Shown: positions 39,319-49,550 of the stretch, in pieces | Position numbering within the stretch: the first letter of the stretch is position 1 | Layout: each line of letters starts with the position of its first letter | DNA from: Proteus vulgaris | GTDB taxonomy: Bacteria; Pseudomonadota; Gammaproteobacteria; Enterobacterales; Enterobacteriaceae | NCBI RefSeq assembly: GCF_033708015.1 | Contig: NZ_CP137920.1 | Coordinates: 2,790,001 to 2,854,000 of the forward strand | Direction: 5' to 3' | Length of the DNA: 64,000 bases | Program-made: the position numbers and the translations under genes | The notes under the pieces: generated by a model | Told to the model about the DNA's origin: nothing | Databases searched by the model: none | What the model saw: the letters and a program-made list of their open reading frames with translations, nothing else

Positions 39319-40656
39319 TTATTCTTTAAAATCATTCGCATCTAGCTCATGACGAGATAACAATTTGTAAAACTCAGTTCGATTACGCCCAGCCATACGA
39401 GCGGCTTGGGTCACATTGCCCTTTGTCATTTGTAAAAGCTTTCTCAAATAGGTCATTTCAAAATGCCCTCTAGCTTCTGCAAATGTAGGCAGTGCTGTAT
39501 TTTCACCTTGTAATGCCTGTGTTACAAGCGCTTCACTAATCACGGGTGCCGTTGTTAACGCAACACATTGCTCAATCACATTAACCAATTGGCGCACATT
39601 ACCCGGCCAACTTGCTGTCATTAAGCATTTCATCGCATCGGTTGAAAAGCTTCGAACAAAAGGTTTATGACGTTTGGCAGACTCTCTCAATAAGTGATTA
39701 GCAAGAATAGGAATATCTTCGGCCCTCTCACTTAATGTCGGAATACGTAAATTAACCACATTTAAACGATAGAACAGATCTTCACGAAATTCATTACGTT
39801 CCATCGCTTTAGGTAAATCACGATGCGTTGCAGAAAGAATACGTACATCAATATCAATATCGCGGTTACTGCCTAATGGGCGAACTTTTCGCTCTTGTAA
39901 AACACGTAATAACTTAACTTGCAATGCCATTGGCATATCGCCAATCTCATCTAAAAATAATGTGCCACCTTCAGCGGCCTGAAACAGACCTTCACGACTA
40001 CTCACCGCGCCTGTAAAAGCGCCTTTCGCATGACCAAATAATTCAGACTCGAGTAGTTGCTCTGGTAAAGCACCACAGTTAATGGCGATAAAAGGTTTTT
40101 TTGCTCTAGGACTTGCGCGATGGATAGCTTGAGCAAGCACTTCTTTCCCCGTACCACTTTGACCATTGATAAGTACACTCACATCTGATTGGGCGACGAG
40201 TTTTGCTTGCTCTAATAAACGTAGCATTTGCGGGCTACGTGTTACGATATCTTTTGACCATTCCTCATCTGAAACAATCGTCACAAGCTCAAGAGCTTCA
40301 TCAATCGCTTTATACAGTGCGTCTCTATCAACCGGTTTGGTTAAAAAGCTAAATACCCCTTGCTGTGTTGCCGCTACCGCATCAGGAATAGAGCCATGAG
40401 CAGTAAGAATGATAACAGGCATACCGGGTTGTTGACGTTGTATTTCAGCAAACAATGCCATGCCATCCATTTCATCCATTCGGAGATCACTAATAACAAG
40501 GTCTATTTTTTCTTTTAAGAGAAGTTTTAGTGCTTCTTGTCCACTTTCAGCGGTGAAGATATGAAAACCTTCACTTGTTAATCGCATACCAAGTAACTTT
40601 AATAACCCAGGATCGTCATCGACAAGTAAAAGATTTGCTGATTTATGGCCAGCCAT
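39319..40656 (-). CDS. glrR: Sigma-54-dependent response regulator GlrR
   Basis: 445 residues. Order: receiver domain with phospho-acceptor D57 (VISDLRMDEMDG), AAA+ domain with Walker A GQSGTGKE, the sigma-54 contact loop GAFTGA and Walker B GGTLFLDEIG, and a C-terminal Fis-type HTH (NVTQAARMAGRNRTEFYKLL). It activates glmY with GlrK as its kinase. ATG 40656 is chosen: AAGGAG lies seven bases upstream, while the ATG two codons earlier has it one base away. It lies 11 bases downstream of qseG. Confidence 0.97.
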   Translation of the reverse strand: MAGHKSANLLLVDDDPGLLKLLGMRLTSEGFHIFTAESGQEALKLLLKEKIDLVISDLRMDEMDGMALFAEIQRQQPGMPVIILTAHGSIPDAVAATQQGVFSFLTKPVDRDALYKAIDEALELVTIVSDEEWSKDIVTRSPQMLRLLEQAKLVAQSDVSVLINGQSGTGKEVLAQAIHRASPRAKKPFIAINCGALPEQLLESELFGHAKGAFTGAVSSREGLFQAAEGGTLFLDEIGDMPMALQVKLLRVLQERKVRPLGSNRDIDIDVRILSATHRDLPKAMERNEFREDLFYRLNVVNLRIPTLSERAEDIPILANHLLRESAKRHKPFVRSFSTDAMKCLMTASWPGNVRQLVNVIEQCVALTTAPVISEALVTQALQGENTALPTFAEARGHFEMTYLRKLLQMTKGNVTQAARMAGRNRTEFYKLLSRHELDANDFKE

Positions 40657-40667
40657 GCACATTCTCC

Positions 40668-41723
40668 TTATTTAGAACCTGCTTCAGTCGGTTTTGAGCT
40701 TTGTGTGTCAGTATCCGTTTTGACAGGTTCTGGTTTTACCGCCTCAGGTTTCGTAGATTCAGTTTTCGTAGATCCTGATTTTGAAGGCTCTGGTTTAACC
40801 ACTGTTGCAGAAGGTTGTTTTTCCTCGCCCTTTGACTTATCTGTTATCGATTGCGTCGAAACAGGTTTTTCAGTCGTTTTTTCAACCTCGGGTTTTTCGG
40901 TAGTCGGTTTCTCTGTATTTACTGTTTCGGTTTCCGCAGAGGTTGCGGGTGCGCTCTCGGCTAAATCTTCATTTTGCGATAGCGAATCAACAGAGCTACT
41001 CTGTTTTCTATTCGATAACTGACGTTCAATTTGGGTAAGGCTTTCAAGCTTTTTCAGGGTCACATTCAGTTCATGCTGTAACACACTATTTTCTTTTCTT
41101 AGCGTATCAATTCTATTATCCGTATCTGTGGTTAAACGACGATAACGACTTTTTTCTTCTGCTAAAGAGAGAATGAGTGTTTGGTTCTCAATCCATGTCG
41201 ATAATAGTGTTCGCATAGAACTCGGAAATTGTAATTTATAGCTTTCTAATAACACTAATTGTGTTCGACGATCGGCAATCGTCATTCCCGCACGCTCTAA
41301 TAGGATACTTTTATAAAATGCATCATCCCAACCTGTGACGACAACACTGCTTGCTTGACGCTGTGCTTCTGTCGTCATTATGCGGTTTGTACATTCAATG
41401 ACACGTAACCAATAAAGTGCGTTATTGATACCTTCATCATAAAATGAGCTTAATGTTTTGCATTCAGCCCAACGATAATCAATCGTTTTTTGTTTAACAA
41501 CAGGGATTTCTTGCTCAGGCTCTTGTGTCTCAGTGAGCGACTTTGGGGTACACCCTGAAAGAACCAGCGGAAGCATAATAAATAAGAAACACTGCTTCCA
41601 ATTTGATACGATTTTTCTAGTTGATGCAGGGGCCATAGATAACAATTCAATACCAAGCATCTTCTTATTTATTTTTTTATACTCATGATGAGGAGATGCT
41701 CGTTTTTGTGACCTGATTTGCAT
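40668..41723 (-). CDS. qseG: QseG-like outer-membrane lipoprotein
   Basis: Up to 351 residues against about 237 in E. coli QseG, an outer-membrane lipoprotein that interacts with the GlrK sensor. The lipobox LVLSGC has the cysteine at residue 58 counted from ATG 41723. The central part (about 60-240) matches the family (DYRWAEC, ALYWLRVIECTNR, RQLSNRK). The last 110 residues are a Thr/Glu/Pro/Lys-rich tail of imperfect repeats such as STKPEAVKPEPVK. ATG 41723 overlaps the glrK stop codon by one base. Internal ATGs at 41660 and 41636 would give a more usual signal peptide, so the true start is uncertain. Confidence 0.85.
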   Translation of the reverse strand: MQIRSQKRASPHHEYKKINKKMLGIELLSMAPASTRKIVSNWKQCFLFIMLPLVLSGCTPKSLTETQEPEQEIPVVKQKTIDYRWAECKTLSSFYDEGINNALYWLRVIECTNRIMTTEAQRQASSVVVTGWDDAFYKSILLERAGMTIADRRTQLVLLESYKLQFPSSMRTLLSTWIENQTLILSLAEEKSRYRRLTTDTDNRIDTLRKENSVLQHELNVTLKKLESLTQIERQLSNRKQSSSVDSLSQNEDLAESAPATSAETETVNTEKPTTEKPEVEKTTEKPVSTQSITDKSKGEEKQPSATVVKPEPSKSGSTKTESTKPEAVKPEPVKTDTDTQSSKPTEAGSK

Positions 41724-43171
41724 TATTTAATCTCAGAAAGTAGCGGTAATTCAATACGAAAACAGACATCGGCATAGTCAGAAGGAACAACGCTTAATTC
41801 ACCTTCCATTCTTTTGATACAATCATGAGCAATACTTAAACCTAAACCACTTCCTTTTACAGCCCCTTTACGTAGCAACGATCCTTGGAAAAAGGGTTCA
41901 AAAATCATTTTTTGTTCAGATTCAGGGATAGGCGTTCCTTTATTGGCTATATCAATAACTATTTTCTGTTCAACTTGATAACTAGAGATCCAGATATTAC
42001 CTGATTCAGCACCATAGTGCACCGCATTCGAGTAGAGATTGTCGATAACTCGTGATAATAACGTCGCTTCTGCTCGACATGTGGTTAGATTAAGTGAAAT
42101 TATCGTTTTAATATCTTTTGCTCTCGCGGGTAAACTGTGAGCTAATACCACGTCATTGACTAAATCAGTCAAGTTCACATCTTCTATTTGTTGAGGGACT
42201 TCAGAAAGTTTACGATTATAATCAAGCAGTTGTTCAATTAATAGTTGTAATTGCTTGCTGCTATTATCAAGAATTGAAACGACTTCTTTTTGATCAAGCG
42301 TTAAAGGACCTGCTACTTCATCAGCTAATAATTCTGTGCCTTCTCGCATACTGGCTAATGGTGTTTTTAACTCATGAGAGATATGACGCAGAAATTCATG
42401 TCGCTGTGATTCAAGCCATGCTAAACGCTCACTTAACCAAATAATACGTTGAGCTAATGAACGTAACTCTCTAGGCCCTTGAAAAGTATCTAAATTATTA
42501 CTGAGTGTGCGTCCTTCACCTAATCGATTGATCATCTTTTCAATCCCTTTAACAGGACCAATAATCATTCGAGTAAATAGCGCAATGAGGATCAAGCTGA
42601 AAACAAAAACGATAAGACTTTGCCAACCGAAATAGCGACCTTTCTCAGCAATTGCCATTTGGAGTTGTTCACCACGGCTAAAAATAATCTCTTTAGTTAA
42701 TACCACAATACGGTTATTGGCATAAGAGAACTGCTCTAAAGCTTGTTGCATCTCTTTGGTGGGCTCACTGCTTTCACATTGAATCGATGTTAATTTTTCA
42801 AGTGAGGTATTAAGTACATCGGCTTCTTTAGAAGCAGAAAGAGGTATAATGGTTTGCTGTAATGTTGAGAAGAGTTTGGTGTATTGCTGGTAACGTTGCT
42901 GATACATATCATCATCGGTTTTATCTCTTAACACACAATATCGACGATAGTTTCCTTCCATTTCAATTGCTAGATTTCGCATCACTTCACTACGTTCAGT
43001 ATCTGCAAGTGCATTTTTATTAGTAATAGCCGCCTGATTACTTAATTGATCAAGACTTTGATAAGCCTGATAAGCAAGCACAAGCAAAGGTAATAACACC
43101 ATCCAAAATGCCATTATTACGAGCTGTCTTAAAGAACGAGGGAAAATACGCCACTTTTTCAATGAAATCAT
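41723..43171 (-). CDS. glrK: Sensor histidine kinase GlrK
   Basis: 482 residues, partner of GlrR. Two transmembrane helices (about 15-35 and 183-205) flank a periplasmic sensor region, followed by a HAMP domain (RMIIGPVKGIEKMINRLGEG) and the kinase core with H-box SHELKTPLAS, N-box DNLYSNAVHYG and G2-box KGSGLGLSIAHD. The C-terminus ends RIELPLL. A one-base TAATG overlap links it to qseG. glmY lies upstream on the same strand. Confidence 0.97.
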   Translation of the reverse strand: MISLKKWRIFPRSLRQLVIMAFWMVLLPLLVLAYQAYQSLDQLSNQAAITNKNALADTERSEVMRNLAIEMEGNYRRYCVLRDKTDDDMYQQRYQQYTKLFSTLQQTIIPLSASKEADVLNTSLEKLTSIQCESSEPTKEMQQALEQFSYANNRIVVLTKEIIFSRGEQLQMAIAEKGRYFGWQSLIVFVFSLILIALFTRMIIGPVKGIEKMINRLGEGRTLSNNLDTFQGPRELRSLAQRIIWLSERLAWLESQRHEFLRHISHELKTPLASMREGTELLADEVAGPLTLDQKEVVSILDNSSKQLQLLIEQLLDYNRKLSEVPQQIEDVNLTDLVNDVVLAHSLPARAKDIKTIISLNLTTCRAEATLLSRVIDNLYSNAVHYGAESGNIWISSYQVEQKIVIDIANKGTPIPESEQKMIFEPFFQGSLLRKGAVKGSGLGLSIAHDCIKRMEGELSVVPSDYADVCFRIELPLLSEIK

Positions 43172-43295
43172 CTCAACACCTATTAGAGTAATGCGATGCT
43201 ACATGACTTGATAACAAGAAAAAAGTCCGACATTAGGAAAATCAAATAAGAGAACAAACACAAACGAGGAAATGGGGCTGACTCTAGAAGTGGGA

Positions 43296-43326
43296 GAGCG
43301 GAATATCTTACTGAGATATTCCGCTC
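43296..43326. repeat. Strong hairpin between glmY and glrK
   Basis: Perfect 13-base arms GAGCGGAATATCT (43296-43308) and AGATATTCCGCTC (43314-43326), loop of five. No T-tract follows on either strand. Possible transcript-end protector, processing site or part of a longer glmY transcript; purpose unknown. Confidence 0.6.
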
Positions 43327-43349
43327 GTCAATATTTCATCTCTTTTTTC

Positions 43350-43524
43350 TCTAAAAGAGAATGAAGGTGGTGCCTCACTCCACGTGTCGCCCTGTGTTTG
43401 ATAAGGTCCGAAGACGAGTATCATGATGTTGGACGGTAGGCACCTTACTCTGGCGTCATTCCTGGCTTATGTGGTATGTTCCCACCCATATTGTGGACCG
43501 ACATAAAAAGTTGAATGAGCAACT
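43350..43524 (-). ncRNA. glmY: GlmY small RNA
   Basis: In E. coli glmY lies between glrK and purL, is transcribed toward glrK, is activated by GlrR and acts by titrating RapZ away from GlmZ, thereby raising GlmS. Here a sigma-54 promoter predicts a 5' end near 43524, and the transcript starts AGTTGCTCATTCAACTTTTT, with TTATGTC shortly after, similar to the start I recall for E. coli GlmY. GGTGCCT and AGGCACC form a helix near the 3' end, followed by TTCATTCTCTTTT. The 3' end at about 43350 is an estimate. The call rests mostly on synteny plus the promoter. Confidence 0.75.
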
Positions 43525-43536
43525 GATTTATATAAT

Positions 43537-43551
43537 GCACAAGGCGTGCCA
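43537..43551 (-). promoter_or_regulatory. Sigma-54 promoter of glmY
   Basis: On the minus strand TGGCAC (43551-43546), then GCCTT, then GTGCA: the GG and GC doublets are exactly ten bases apart, as required for -24/-12. It is followed by TATATAAAT, a possible overlapping sigma-70 -10 element, as described for E. coli glmY. Confidence 0.85.
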
Positions 43552-43656
43552 ACTTTTCAAGTAAATATTTAACGCGTTGAAAATAAACAAAAAATAAAAA
43601 ATCTCTCTAATATTTTATTTATCACTCTTTTTTATCTAGTTATAAAACAATCAAAC

Positions 43657-43674
43657 TGTCTCCATATCCAGACA
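43657..43674. promoter_or_regulatory. GlrR site, proximal
   Basis: TGTC-N10-GACA exactly (TGTC 43657-43660, GACA 43671-43674), 106 bases or more upstream of the -24 element. This is the reported GlrR recognition motif. Confidence 0.8.
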
Positions 43675-43719
43675 GAGTTACCCTAAATTTAATAATTACT
43701 TATATTTCAATTAATTAAA

Positions 43720-43737
43720 TGTCGCCAAAAAGAGACA
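43720..43737. promoter_or_regulatory. GlrR site, middle
   Basis: TGTC-N10-GACA exactly (TGTC 43720-43723, GACA 43734-43737). The centre-to-centre spacing to the proximal site is 63 bases, six helical turns, so the sites lie on the same face. Confidence 0.8.
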
Positions 43738-43751
43738 CTTAAAATAACGAG

Positions 43752-43769
43752 TGTCACCTATTTTATACA
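43752..43769. promoter_or_regulatory. GlrR-like site, distal
   Basis: TGTC-N10-TACA, one mismatch from the motif, 32 bases (three turns) from the middle site. E. coli glmY is also described with three sites. Confidence 0.6.
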
Positions 43770-43794
43770 ATGAAAAATAATTCCTTTATTATCA

Positions 43795-43829
43795 ATAAAA
43801 TAAAGCCTCTAACAATGTAGAGGCTTTAT
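43795..43829 (-). terminator. purL terminator
   Basis: Perfect 12-base arms ATAAAGCCTCTA (43800-43811) and TAGAGGCTTTAT (43818-43829), loop of six, with TTTTATTG following on the minus strand. 32 bases beyond the purL stop. Confidence 0.85.
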
Positions 43830-43860
43830 GTGTTTATTACTAAGGTAATATTACCTTTGA

Positions 43861-46800
43861 TTAATCAAATTGTTTTCTTGCATTGCGGAATAAACGCATC
43901 CAAGGGCTGTCTTCCCCCCAGTTATCTGGATGCCAAGAATTACTGACCGTTCTAAACACACGTTCTGGGTGAGGCATCATAATGGTTGAACGACCATCTT
44001 TTGTCGTGACCGCAGTGATCCCTTTTACAGAGCCATTAGGATTTAATGGATATTGTTCTGTTGGATTGCCATAATGATCCACAAAACGTAATCCTACTAA
44101 ATTTTGAGCCTCTAGTTGTGCTAATTGCTCTGTATTACGGAATTCAGCAAACCCTTCACCATGAGAAACAGCAATAGGCATTTGTGAACCCGCCATACCT
44201 TGCAATAATAATGATGGGCTTTCTGTCACTTTCACTAAACTAAAGCGCGCTTCAAAACGCTCAGAACGATTGCGAACAAAACGAGGCCACAAGTCTGCAC
44301 CTGGAATAAGTTCGGATAATGTTGACATCATTTGGCAACCATTACAGACCCCAAGAGATAAAGTATCTTGGCGTTCAAAGAATTGAGCAAACTCATCACG
44401 TAAACGAGAATTAAATAAAATAGACTTAGCCCAACCTTCACCCGCACCTAATACGTCACCGTAAGAGAATCCACCACAAGCCACCAGCACATCAAAATCA
44501 CTGAGTGAACGTCGTGATGAATGTAAATCACTCATATGAACGTCGATAGCATCAAAACCCGCCCTATCAAAAGCAGCCGCCATTTCAACATGAGAATTAA
44601 CACCTTGTTCTCTTAATACCGCAATACGAGGACGGCTTCCAGTTGCAATATAAGGTGCAGCAATATCTTCATTTGGATCAAACGTTAACTTCACATTTAA
44701 CCCTGGATCGTTGAGATCTTGTTTTGCTTGATGTTCTTCATCCGCACACTCTGGATTATCACGTAGACGCTGCATTTGCCAAGTTGTCTCTGCCCACCAA
44801 AGACGCAATGTACTGCGTTTTTCATTATAAACTTCGGTTTCACGACTTTGGATAATAATGGCGTCATTTTCTGTTGCTTGGCCTAAATAATGTAAACAAT
44901 CCGCTAAGCCATATTCAGCAAATAATGCTTCGACAACCTCTTGATGTTCACCACGAATTTGGATCACACCACCGAGCTCTTCATTAAAGAGTCCCGCTAA
45001 AATATCTTCATCAAAAGCACTAATATCAACGCTTAAGCCACAATGACCTGTAAATGCCATTTCGGCAAGAGTGACAAATAATCCACCATCAGAGCGATCA
45101 TGATAGGCCAACAATTTGCCATCACTGACCAATTGCTGCATCACATTGAAGAACTGTTTTAATTGCTCAACATCACGAAGATCTGCCGCTTTCTGACCTA
45201 GCTGACGATAAACTTGTGCGAGTGCCGTCGCACCTAATGCATTATGTCCATTTCCCAAATCAATCAAATACAAGCGGTTGCCTGCTTGTGTTGATAATTC
45301 AGGTGTCACTGTTTTACGCACATCTTCAACACGAGAGAATGCCGTAATAACTAAAGATAATGGGGATGTTACTTCTTTAGTTTGACCGTCTTTATCTTGC
45401 CAACGCGTTTTCATTGACATCGAATCTTTGCCCACAGGAATAGTAATGCCTAACGCTGGGCATAGCTCTTCACCAATGGCTTTCACTGCGTCATATAAAC
45501 CGGCATCTTCACCAGGGTGACCTGCGGCAGACATCCAGTTAGCCGAAAGCTTAATGCGATTAAGCGCTTCTACATCACAACCCGCCATATTTGTTAGCGC
45601 TTCCCCGACGGCCATACGTGCAGATGCAGCAAAATCTAACAATGCGATAGGTGCGCGTTCACCAATAGACATCGCTTCACCATAATAACTATCTAATGTT
45701 GCTGTAGTAACAGCACAGTTAGCAACAGGAATTTGCCAAGGACCAACCATTTGATCACGTGCAACCATACCCGTTACCGTGCGATCACCAATAGTAATTA
45801 AGAAGGTTTTTTCAGCAACGGCGGGTAAATGAAGAACACGATAAACCGCATCTTTTAAATCGATATCTTTACGAGAGAGATACTCACCTTCTGTTTTAAG
45901 CGATTTTACATCACGCAACATTTTAGGCGCTTTACCTAATAATATGTCTAATGGCATATCAATCGGCTTATTATCAAAGTGTGTATCATTGAGCACTAAT
46001 TCACGCTCTTGTGTTGCTTCACCGATCACTGCATAAGGTGCTCTTTCTCGCTGACATAACGCATCAAAAAGAGGCATTTTTTCAGGTGATACCGCCAATA
46101 CATAACGCTCTTGGGATTCATTACACCAGATCTCTAGTGGGCTCATACCTGGTTCATCATTAAGAACATCACGCAATTCAAAACGACCACCACGACCGCC
46201 ATCATTAACTAATTCAGGCATTGCATTAGAAAGACCACCAGCACCAACATCATGAATAAATAAAATCGGGTTATCGTCACCTAATTGCCAACAACGATCG
46301 ATAACCTCTTGGCAACGCCGTTCCATTTCTGGATTATCACGCTGAACAGAAGCGAAATCTAAATCTGCATCTGATTGACCCGATGTCATAGAAGAAGCAG
46401 CCCCACCGCCAAGGCCGATATTCATAGATGGTCCACCAAGTACAATCAACTTGGCACCAACGGTGATTTCACCTTTTTGTACGTGATCTTCACGAATATT
46501 ACCGATCCCCCCAGCTAACATAATGGGTTTATGGTAACCGCGAATTTCAATACCATTGTGGCTATTAACACGTTCTTCATAGGTTCGGAAATAGCCGAGT
46601 AATGCTGGACGACCGAACTCATTATTAAATGCAGCACCACCTAACGGGCCTTCAGTCATGATGTCTAATGCATTAACAATACGCTCTGGTTTACCAAAAT
46701 TTTCTTCCCAAGGTTGCTCAAATCCAGGAATACGTAAGTTAGAAACCGAAAATCCAACTAGGCCCGCTTTAGGTTTTGCACCGCGTCCAGTTGCACCTTC

Positions 46801-47751
46801 ATCTCGAATTTCGCCGCCCGATCCCGTTGCTGCTCCTGGCCAAGGTGAAATAGCCGTTGGGTGATTATGCGTTTCTACTTTCATCAAGATATGTACAGGT
46901 TCTTGATGATAGTGATAATGTCCTTTTTCTGAATCGGGATAAAAACGCCCCGCCACAGAGCCTTCCATTACTGCGGCATTATCTTTATAAGCTGACATGA
47001 CATAATCAGGCGTTTGCTCAAACGTATTTTTAATCATTTTAAATAATGATTTATCTTGAGCTTTACCATCAATGATCCAATCAGCATTAAATATTTTGTG
47101 GCGGCAGTGTTCGGAGTTAGCTTGTGCAAACATATAAAGCTCAACATCGGTTGGATTACGTTGTAAGCGGTTAAACGCATCGACTAAATAATCAACTTCA
47201 TCGTCTGCTAACGCTAACCCCATTTCGATATTAGCTTTTATTAGTGCGTCTTTACCTTTCGCAAGCACATCAATCGTTTTTAGTGGTGCTGGGGCTTGCT
47301 CAGCAAAAAGTGCATTTACATCTTGATAATTTAAAAAAATGGTTTCCATCATTCGATCATGAATAAAACCATAAAGCTGTTGCCACTGAGTGGCGGTCAT
47401 CGTACCGCACTCAATAAAATAGGCGATACCTCGTTCAATTCGGACAACCTTGGCTAGACCACAGTTATGAGCAATATCTGTCGCCTTAGAAGACCAAGGT
47501 GAAATGGTTCCTGGACGAGGTGTAACGACTCGCATTTCCCCAACAGGCTCATGTTCTGTTAATGATGGTCCATAATGTAGGAGTTGACGTAATTTAATTT
47601 GATCATCTTCAGATAACTGCCCTTCCACTTTCGCGAAATGGACAAATTCCGCGTATATACTTTGTACAGGAAGATCATTTTCCTGACATAGAGTGAGTAA
47701 TTTATTAATACGAAACGCGGATAAAGCGGGGGAGCCACGCAGGATTTCCAT
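43861..47751 (-). CDS. purL: Phosphoribosylformylglycinamidine synthase
   Basis: 1296 residues, the large single-chain PurL typical of gammaproteobacteria. It makes FGAM from FGAR, glutamine and ATP in purine synthesis. From the N-terminus: PurS-like domain, linker, two AIRS-type synthase domains ([38 protein letters not shown]) and a class I glutaminase domain with nucleophile [10 protein letters not shown] near residue 1136. ATG 47751 ([17 protein letters not shown]) fits the family. A PurR box lies about 85 bases upstream. Divergent from mltF, as in E. coli. Confidence 0.98.
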   Translation of the reverse strand: MEILRGSPALSAFRINKLLTLCQENDLPVQSIYAEFVHFAKVEGQLSEDDQIKLRQLLHYGPSLTEHEPVGEMRVVTPRPGTISPWSSKATDIAHNCGLAKVVRIERGIAYFIECGTMTATQWQQLYGFIHDRMMETIFLNYQDVNALFAEQAPAPLKTIDVLAKGKDALIKANIEMGLALADDEVDYLVDAFNRLQRNPTDVELYMFAQANSEHCRHKIFNADWIIDGKAQDKSLFKMIKNTFEQTPDYVMSAYKDNAAVMEGSVAGRFYPDSEKGHYHYHQEPVHILMKVETHNHPTAISPWPGAATGSGGEIRDEGATGRGAKPKAGLVGFSVSNLRIPGFEQPWEENFGKPERIVNALDIMTEGPLGGAAFNNEFGRPALLGYFRTYEERVNSHNGIEIRGYHKPIMLAGGIGNIREDHVQKGEITVGAKLIVLGGPSMNIGLGGGAASSMTSGQSDADLDFASVQRDNPEMERRCQEVIDRCWQLGDDNPILFIHDVGAGGLSNAMPELVNDGGRGGRFELRDVLNDEPGMSPLEIWCNESQERYVLAVSPEKMPLFDALCQRERAPYAVIGEATQERELVLNDTHFDNKPIDMPLDILLGKAPKMLRDVKSLKTEGEYLSRKDIDLKDAVYRVLHLPAVAEKTFLITIGDRTVTGMVARDQMVGPWQIPVANCAVTTATLDSYYGEAMSIGERAPIALLDFAASARMAVGEALTNMAGCDVEALNRIKLSANWMSAAGHPGEDAGLYDAVKAIGEELCPALGITIPVGKDSMSMKTRWQDKDGQTKEVTSPLSLVITAFSRVEDVRKTVTPELSTQAGNRLYLIDLGNGHNALGATALAQVYRQLGQKAADLRDVEQLKQFFNVMQQLVSDGKLLAYHDRSDGGLFVTLAEMAFTGHCGLSVDISAFDEDILAGLFNEELGGVIQIRGEHQEVVEALFAEYGLADCLHYLGQATENDAIIIQSRETEVYNEKRSTLRLWWAETTWQMQRLRDNPECADEEHQAKQDLNDPGLNVKLTFDPNEDIAAPYIATGSRPRIAVLREQGVNSHVEMAAAFDRAGFDAIDVHMSDLHSSRRSLSDFDVLVACGGFSYGDVLGAGEGWAKSILFNSRLRDEFAQFFERQDTLSLGVCNGCQMMSTLSELIPGADLWPRFVRNRSERFEARFSLVKVTESPSLLLQGMAGSQMPIAVSHGEGFAEFRNTEQLAQLEAQNLVGLRFVDHYGNPTEQYPLNPNGSVKGITAVTTKDGRSTIMMPHPERVFRTVSNSWHPDNWGEDSPWMRLFRNARKQFD

Positions 47752-47833
47752 AGTATTGAGTTCTCTCTTTTAGCAGCTAGCCTGATCAATCATTCAGGGG
47801 AAACGCGCCTAGTATAATAGAATAACCGCCCAG

Positions 47834-47849
47834 ACGAAACCGTTTGCGT
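47834..47849 (-). promoter_or_regulatory. PurR box of purL
   Basis: On the minus strand ACGCAAACGGTTTCGT, one mismatch from ACGCAAACGTTTNCNT at defined positions. It overlaps the expected -35 region of a promoter with a downstream TATACT, so PurR would occlude polymerase. Confidence 0.85.
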
Positions 47850-48015
47850 GAACAAAATAACGGCATTTAACTTAGCGTGTTTTAATGATTAATTGGTGTA
47901 ATCAAGTTGCGTCTTGCCAATATGTTAAGCAAAATGCTCGATTACTGGAAATTTATCCATGTTAAAATGACAATTTTACACACAACAACAAACAACGTTA
48001 ACGAGAGCCAACCTA

Positions 48016-49488
48016 TTGAATAATATAAGGATAAACTATTTTGTTATCGTTATCATAGCGCTTTTTTCAGCGGCGATTATCGCGTTGAATATTACATGGC
48101 CAGATAGGCAAAAAGCGCAGATAAATAAGATTTTATCTCGTGGTGAGTTAAGAATTAGTACGATACCTTCACCATTGATAACGATGAACGATAAAAAGGA
48201 CCCCGTAGGTTTCGATTATGAATTAGTGAAACGCTTTGCTGATTATCTAGGCGTGAAACTTGTCGTTAATATGCGGACAAATATCAACCAAATGTTTGAT
48301 GATCTGGAAAATAATAAAGCTGACTTTATCGCCGCCGGATTACTTTATAATAAAGAGAGATTAGAGACGACACGCAGTGGTCCTGCTTACTTTTCCGTTT
48401 CTCAACAGCTCATTTATCGTAAAGGGACATTAAGACCACGTAGCTTTGATACATTAGATGGGCGTCTTGTTGTCACAGCCGGCTCGGCTCATGCAAGTTT
48501 ATTGCGAACATTAAAAGAGACGCAATATCCTGAGCTTGAATGGGAAGAATCAGATAATCAGACAACCTCTCAACTACTAGAGGCATTATCAGAAGGCAAA
48601 ATCACCTATGTGTTAGCAGATTCAATTAGTGTTGCAGTACAACAACGCATTCATCCTAATGTTGCCGTAGGGTTTGAAGTCACTGAAAGCCGTCCATTAA
48701 CATGGTATCTACCAGAAGGTGAAGATAATAGCTTATATGCAGCAATGCTCGATTACTTTAATCAATTATCTCAAGAAGATGTATTAGCAAGACTTGAAGA
48801 AAAGTATTTTGGTCATGTAGGTTCATTTGATTACTTCGATACTATCTCTTTTATTACGGCGATAGATTCTATTTTGCCAAACTATCAGCCTCTTTTTGAA
48901 AAGTATGCTGATACTTTCGATTGGCGATTATTGGCCGCTATGGCATGGCAAGAATCACATTGGGATCCTCATGCTACATCACCAACAGGCGTCAGAGGAT
49001 TAATGATGTTAACTCGCCCTACTGCATCAAGTATGGGTGTTACTGACAGACTGGATCCTGAAGAGAGTGTTCGAGGAGGAGCGCAATATCTTAAGCATCT
49101 CCTTTCGCGCTTACCGGATTCTATCCCTGAAGATGAAAGAATTTGGTTTGCATTAGCCGCATACAATATGGGGTTTGGTCATATGCTTGATGCCAGAAGG
49201 CTTACTGAGCAACAAAATGCCGATCCTGACAGTTGGCTAGATGTAAAATCAAGATTACCTCTACTTAGCCAAAAGAAATATTATGCAGATCTCCCTTATG
49301 GCTATGCGAGAGGTCATGAGGCTTATCGTTATGTTGAAAACATTCGACGATATCAACTTAGCCTTGTCGGTTACCTTCAAGCTAAAGAGAGCAAAAATAA
49401 AATATTATCGAAAGATAAAGAGAATAATAACGAGGGTGAACAAGAAAGAACATCATTGTCATTGACTCAAGATATGGCTTATCAATAA
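48016..49488 (+). CDS. mltF: Membrane-bound lytic transglycosylase F
   Basis: 490 residues. Signal anchor (about 8-28), then a family 3 solute-binding-like domain (about 43-270: [31 protein letters not shown]) and a C-terminal SLT lytic transglycosylase domain (about 285-460) with the catalytic glutamate in [21 protein letters not shown]. It cleaves peptidoglycan with 1,6-anhydro product. The start is TTG at 48016; the residues from there ([11 protein letters not shown]) align with the E. coli N-terminus and no ATG fits. GAGAG lies 8 bases upstream. Ends before a hairpin terminator. Confidence 0.94.
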   Translation: MNNIRINYFVIVIIALFSAAIIALNITWPDRQKAQINKILSRGELRISTIPSPLITMNDKKDPVGFDYELVKRFADYLGVKLVVNMRTNINQMFDDLENNKADFIAAGLLYNKERLETTRSGPAYFSVSQQLIYRKGTLRPRSFDTLDGRLVVTAGSAHASLLRTLKETQYPELEWEESDNQTTSQLLEALSEGKITYVLADSISVAVQQRIHPNVAVGFEVTESRPLTWYLPEGEDNSLYAAMLDYFNQLSQEDVLARLEEKYFGHVGSFDYFDTISFITAIDSILPNYQPLFEKYADTFDWRLLAAMAWQESHWDPHATSPTGVRGLMMLTRPTASSMGVTDRLDPEESVRGGAQYLKHLLSRLPDSIPEDERIWFALAAYNMGFGHMLDARRLTEQQNADPDSWLDVKSRLPLLSQKKYYADLPYGYARGHEAYRYVENIRRYQLSLVGYLQAKESKNKILSKDKENNNEGEQERTSLSLTQDMAYQ

Positions 49489-49521
49489 TTTTGATAATAA
49501 AAACAGCCCATTAAGCAACAC

Positions 49522-49550
49522 AGCCTCTTTTATAGAGGCTTATTTATTTC
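49522..49550 (+). terminator. mltF terminator
   Basis: AGCCTC (49522-49527) pairs with GAGGCT (49535-49540), then TATTTATTTC. 33 bases beyond mltF. Confidence 0.75.

Larger units (their letters stand above)
43172..43860. other. Non-coding region glrK-purL with glmY and its control sites
   Basis: 689 bases without a protein gene. In order on the minus strand: the purL terminator, three GlrR-type sites (43752-43769, 43720-43737, 43657-43674), the sigma-54 promoter (43537-43551), glmY (about 43524 to 43350), a 13-base-arm hairpin (43296-43326) and the glrK leader. Confidence 0.75.

Noticed and set aside
40645..41022. 125-codon open frame on the plus strand opposite the qseG tail
   Set aside because: It is the complement of a low-complexity Lys/Glu/Thr/Pro tail, giving Val/Ser/Phe-rich repeats; no ribosome binding site or family match.
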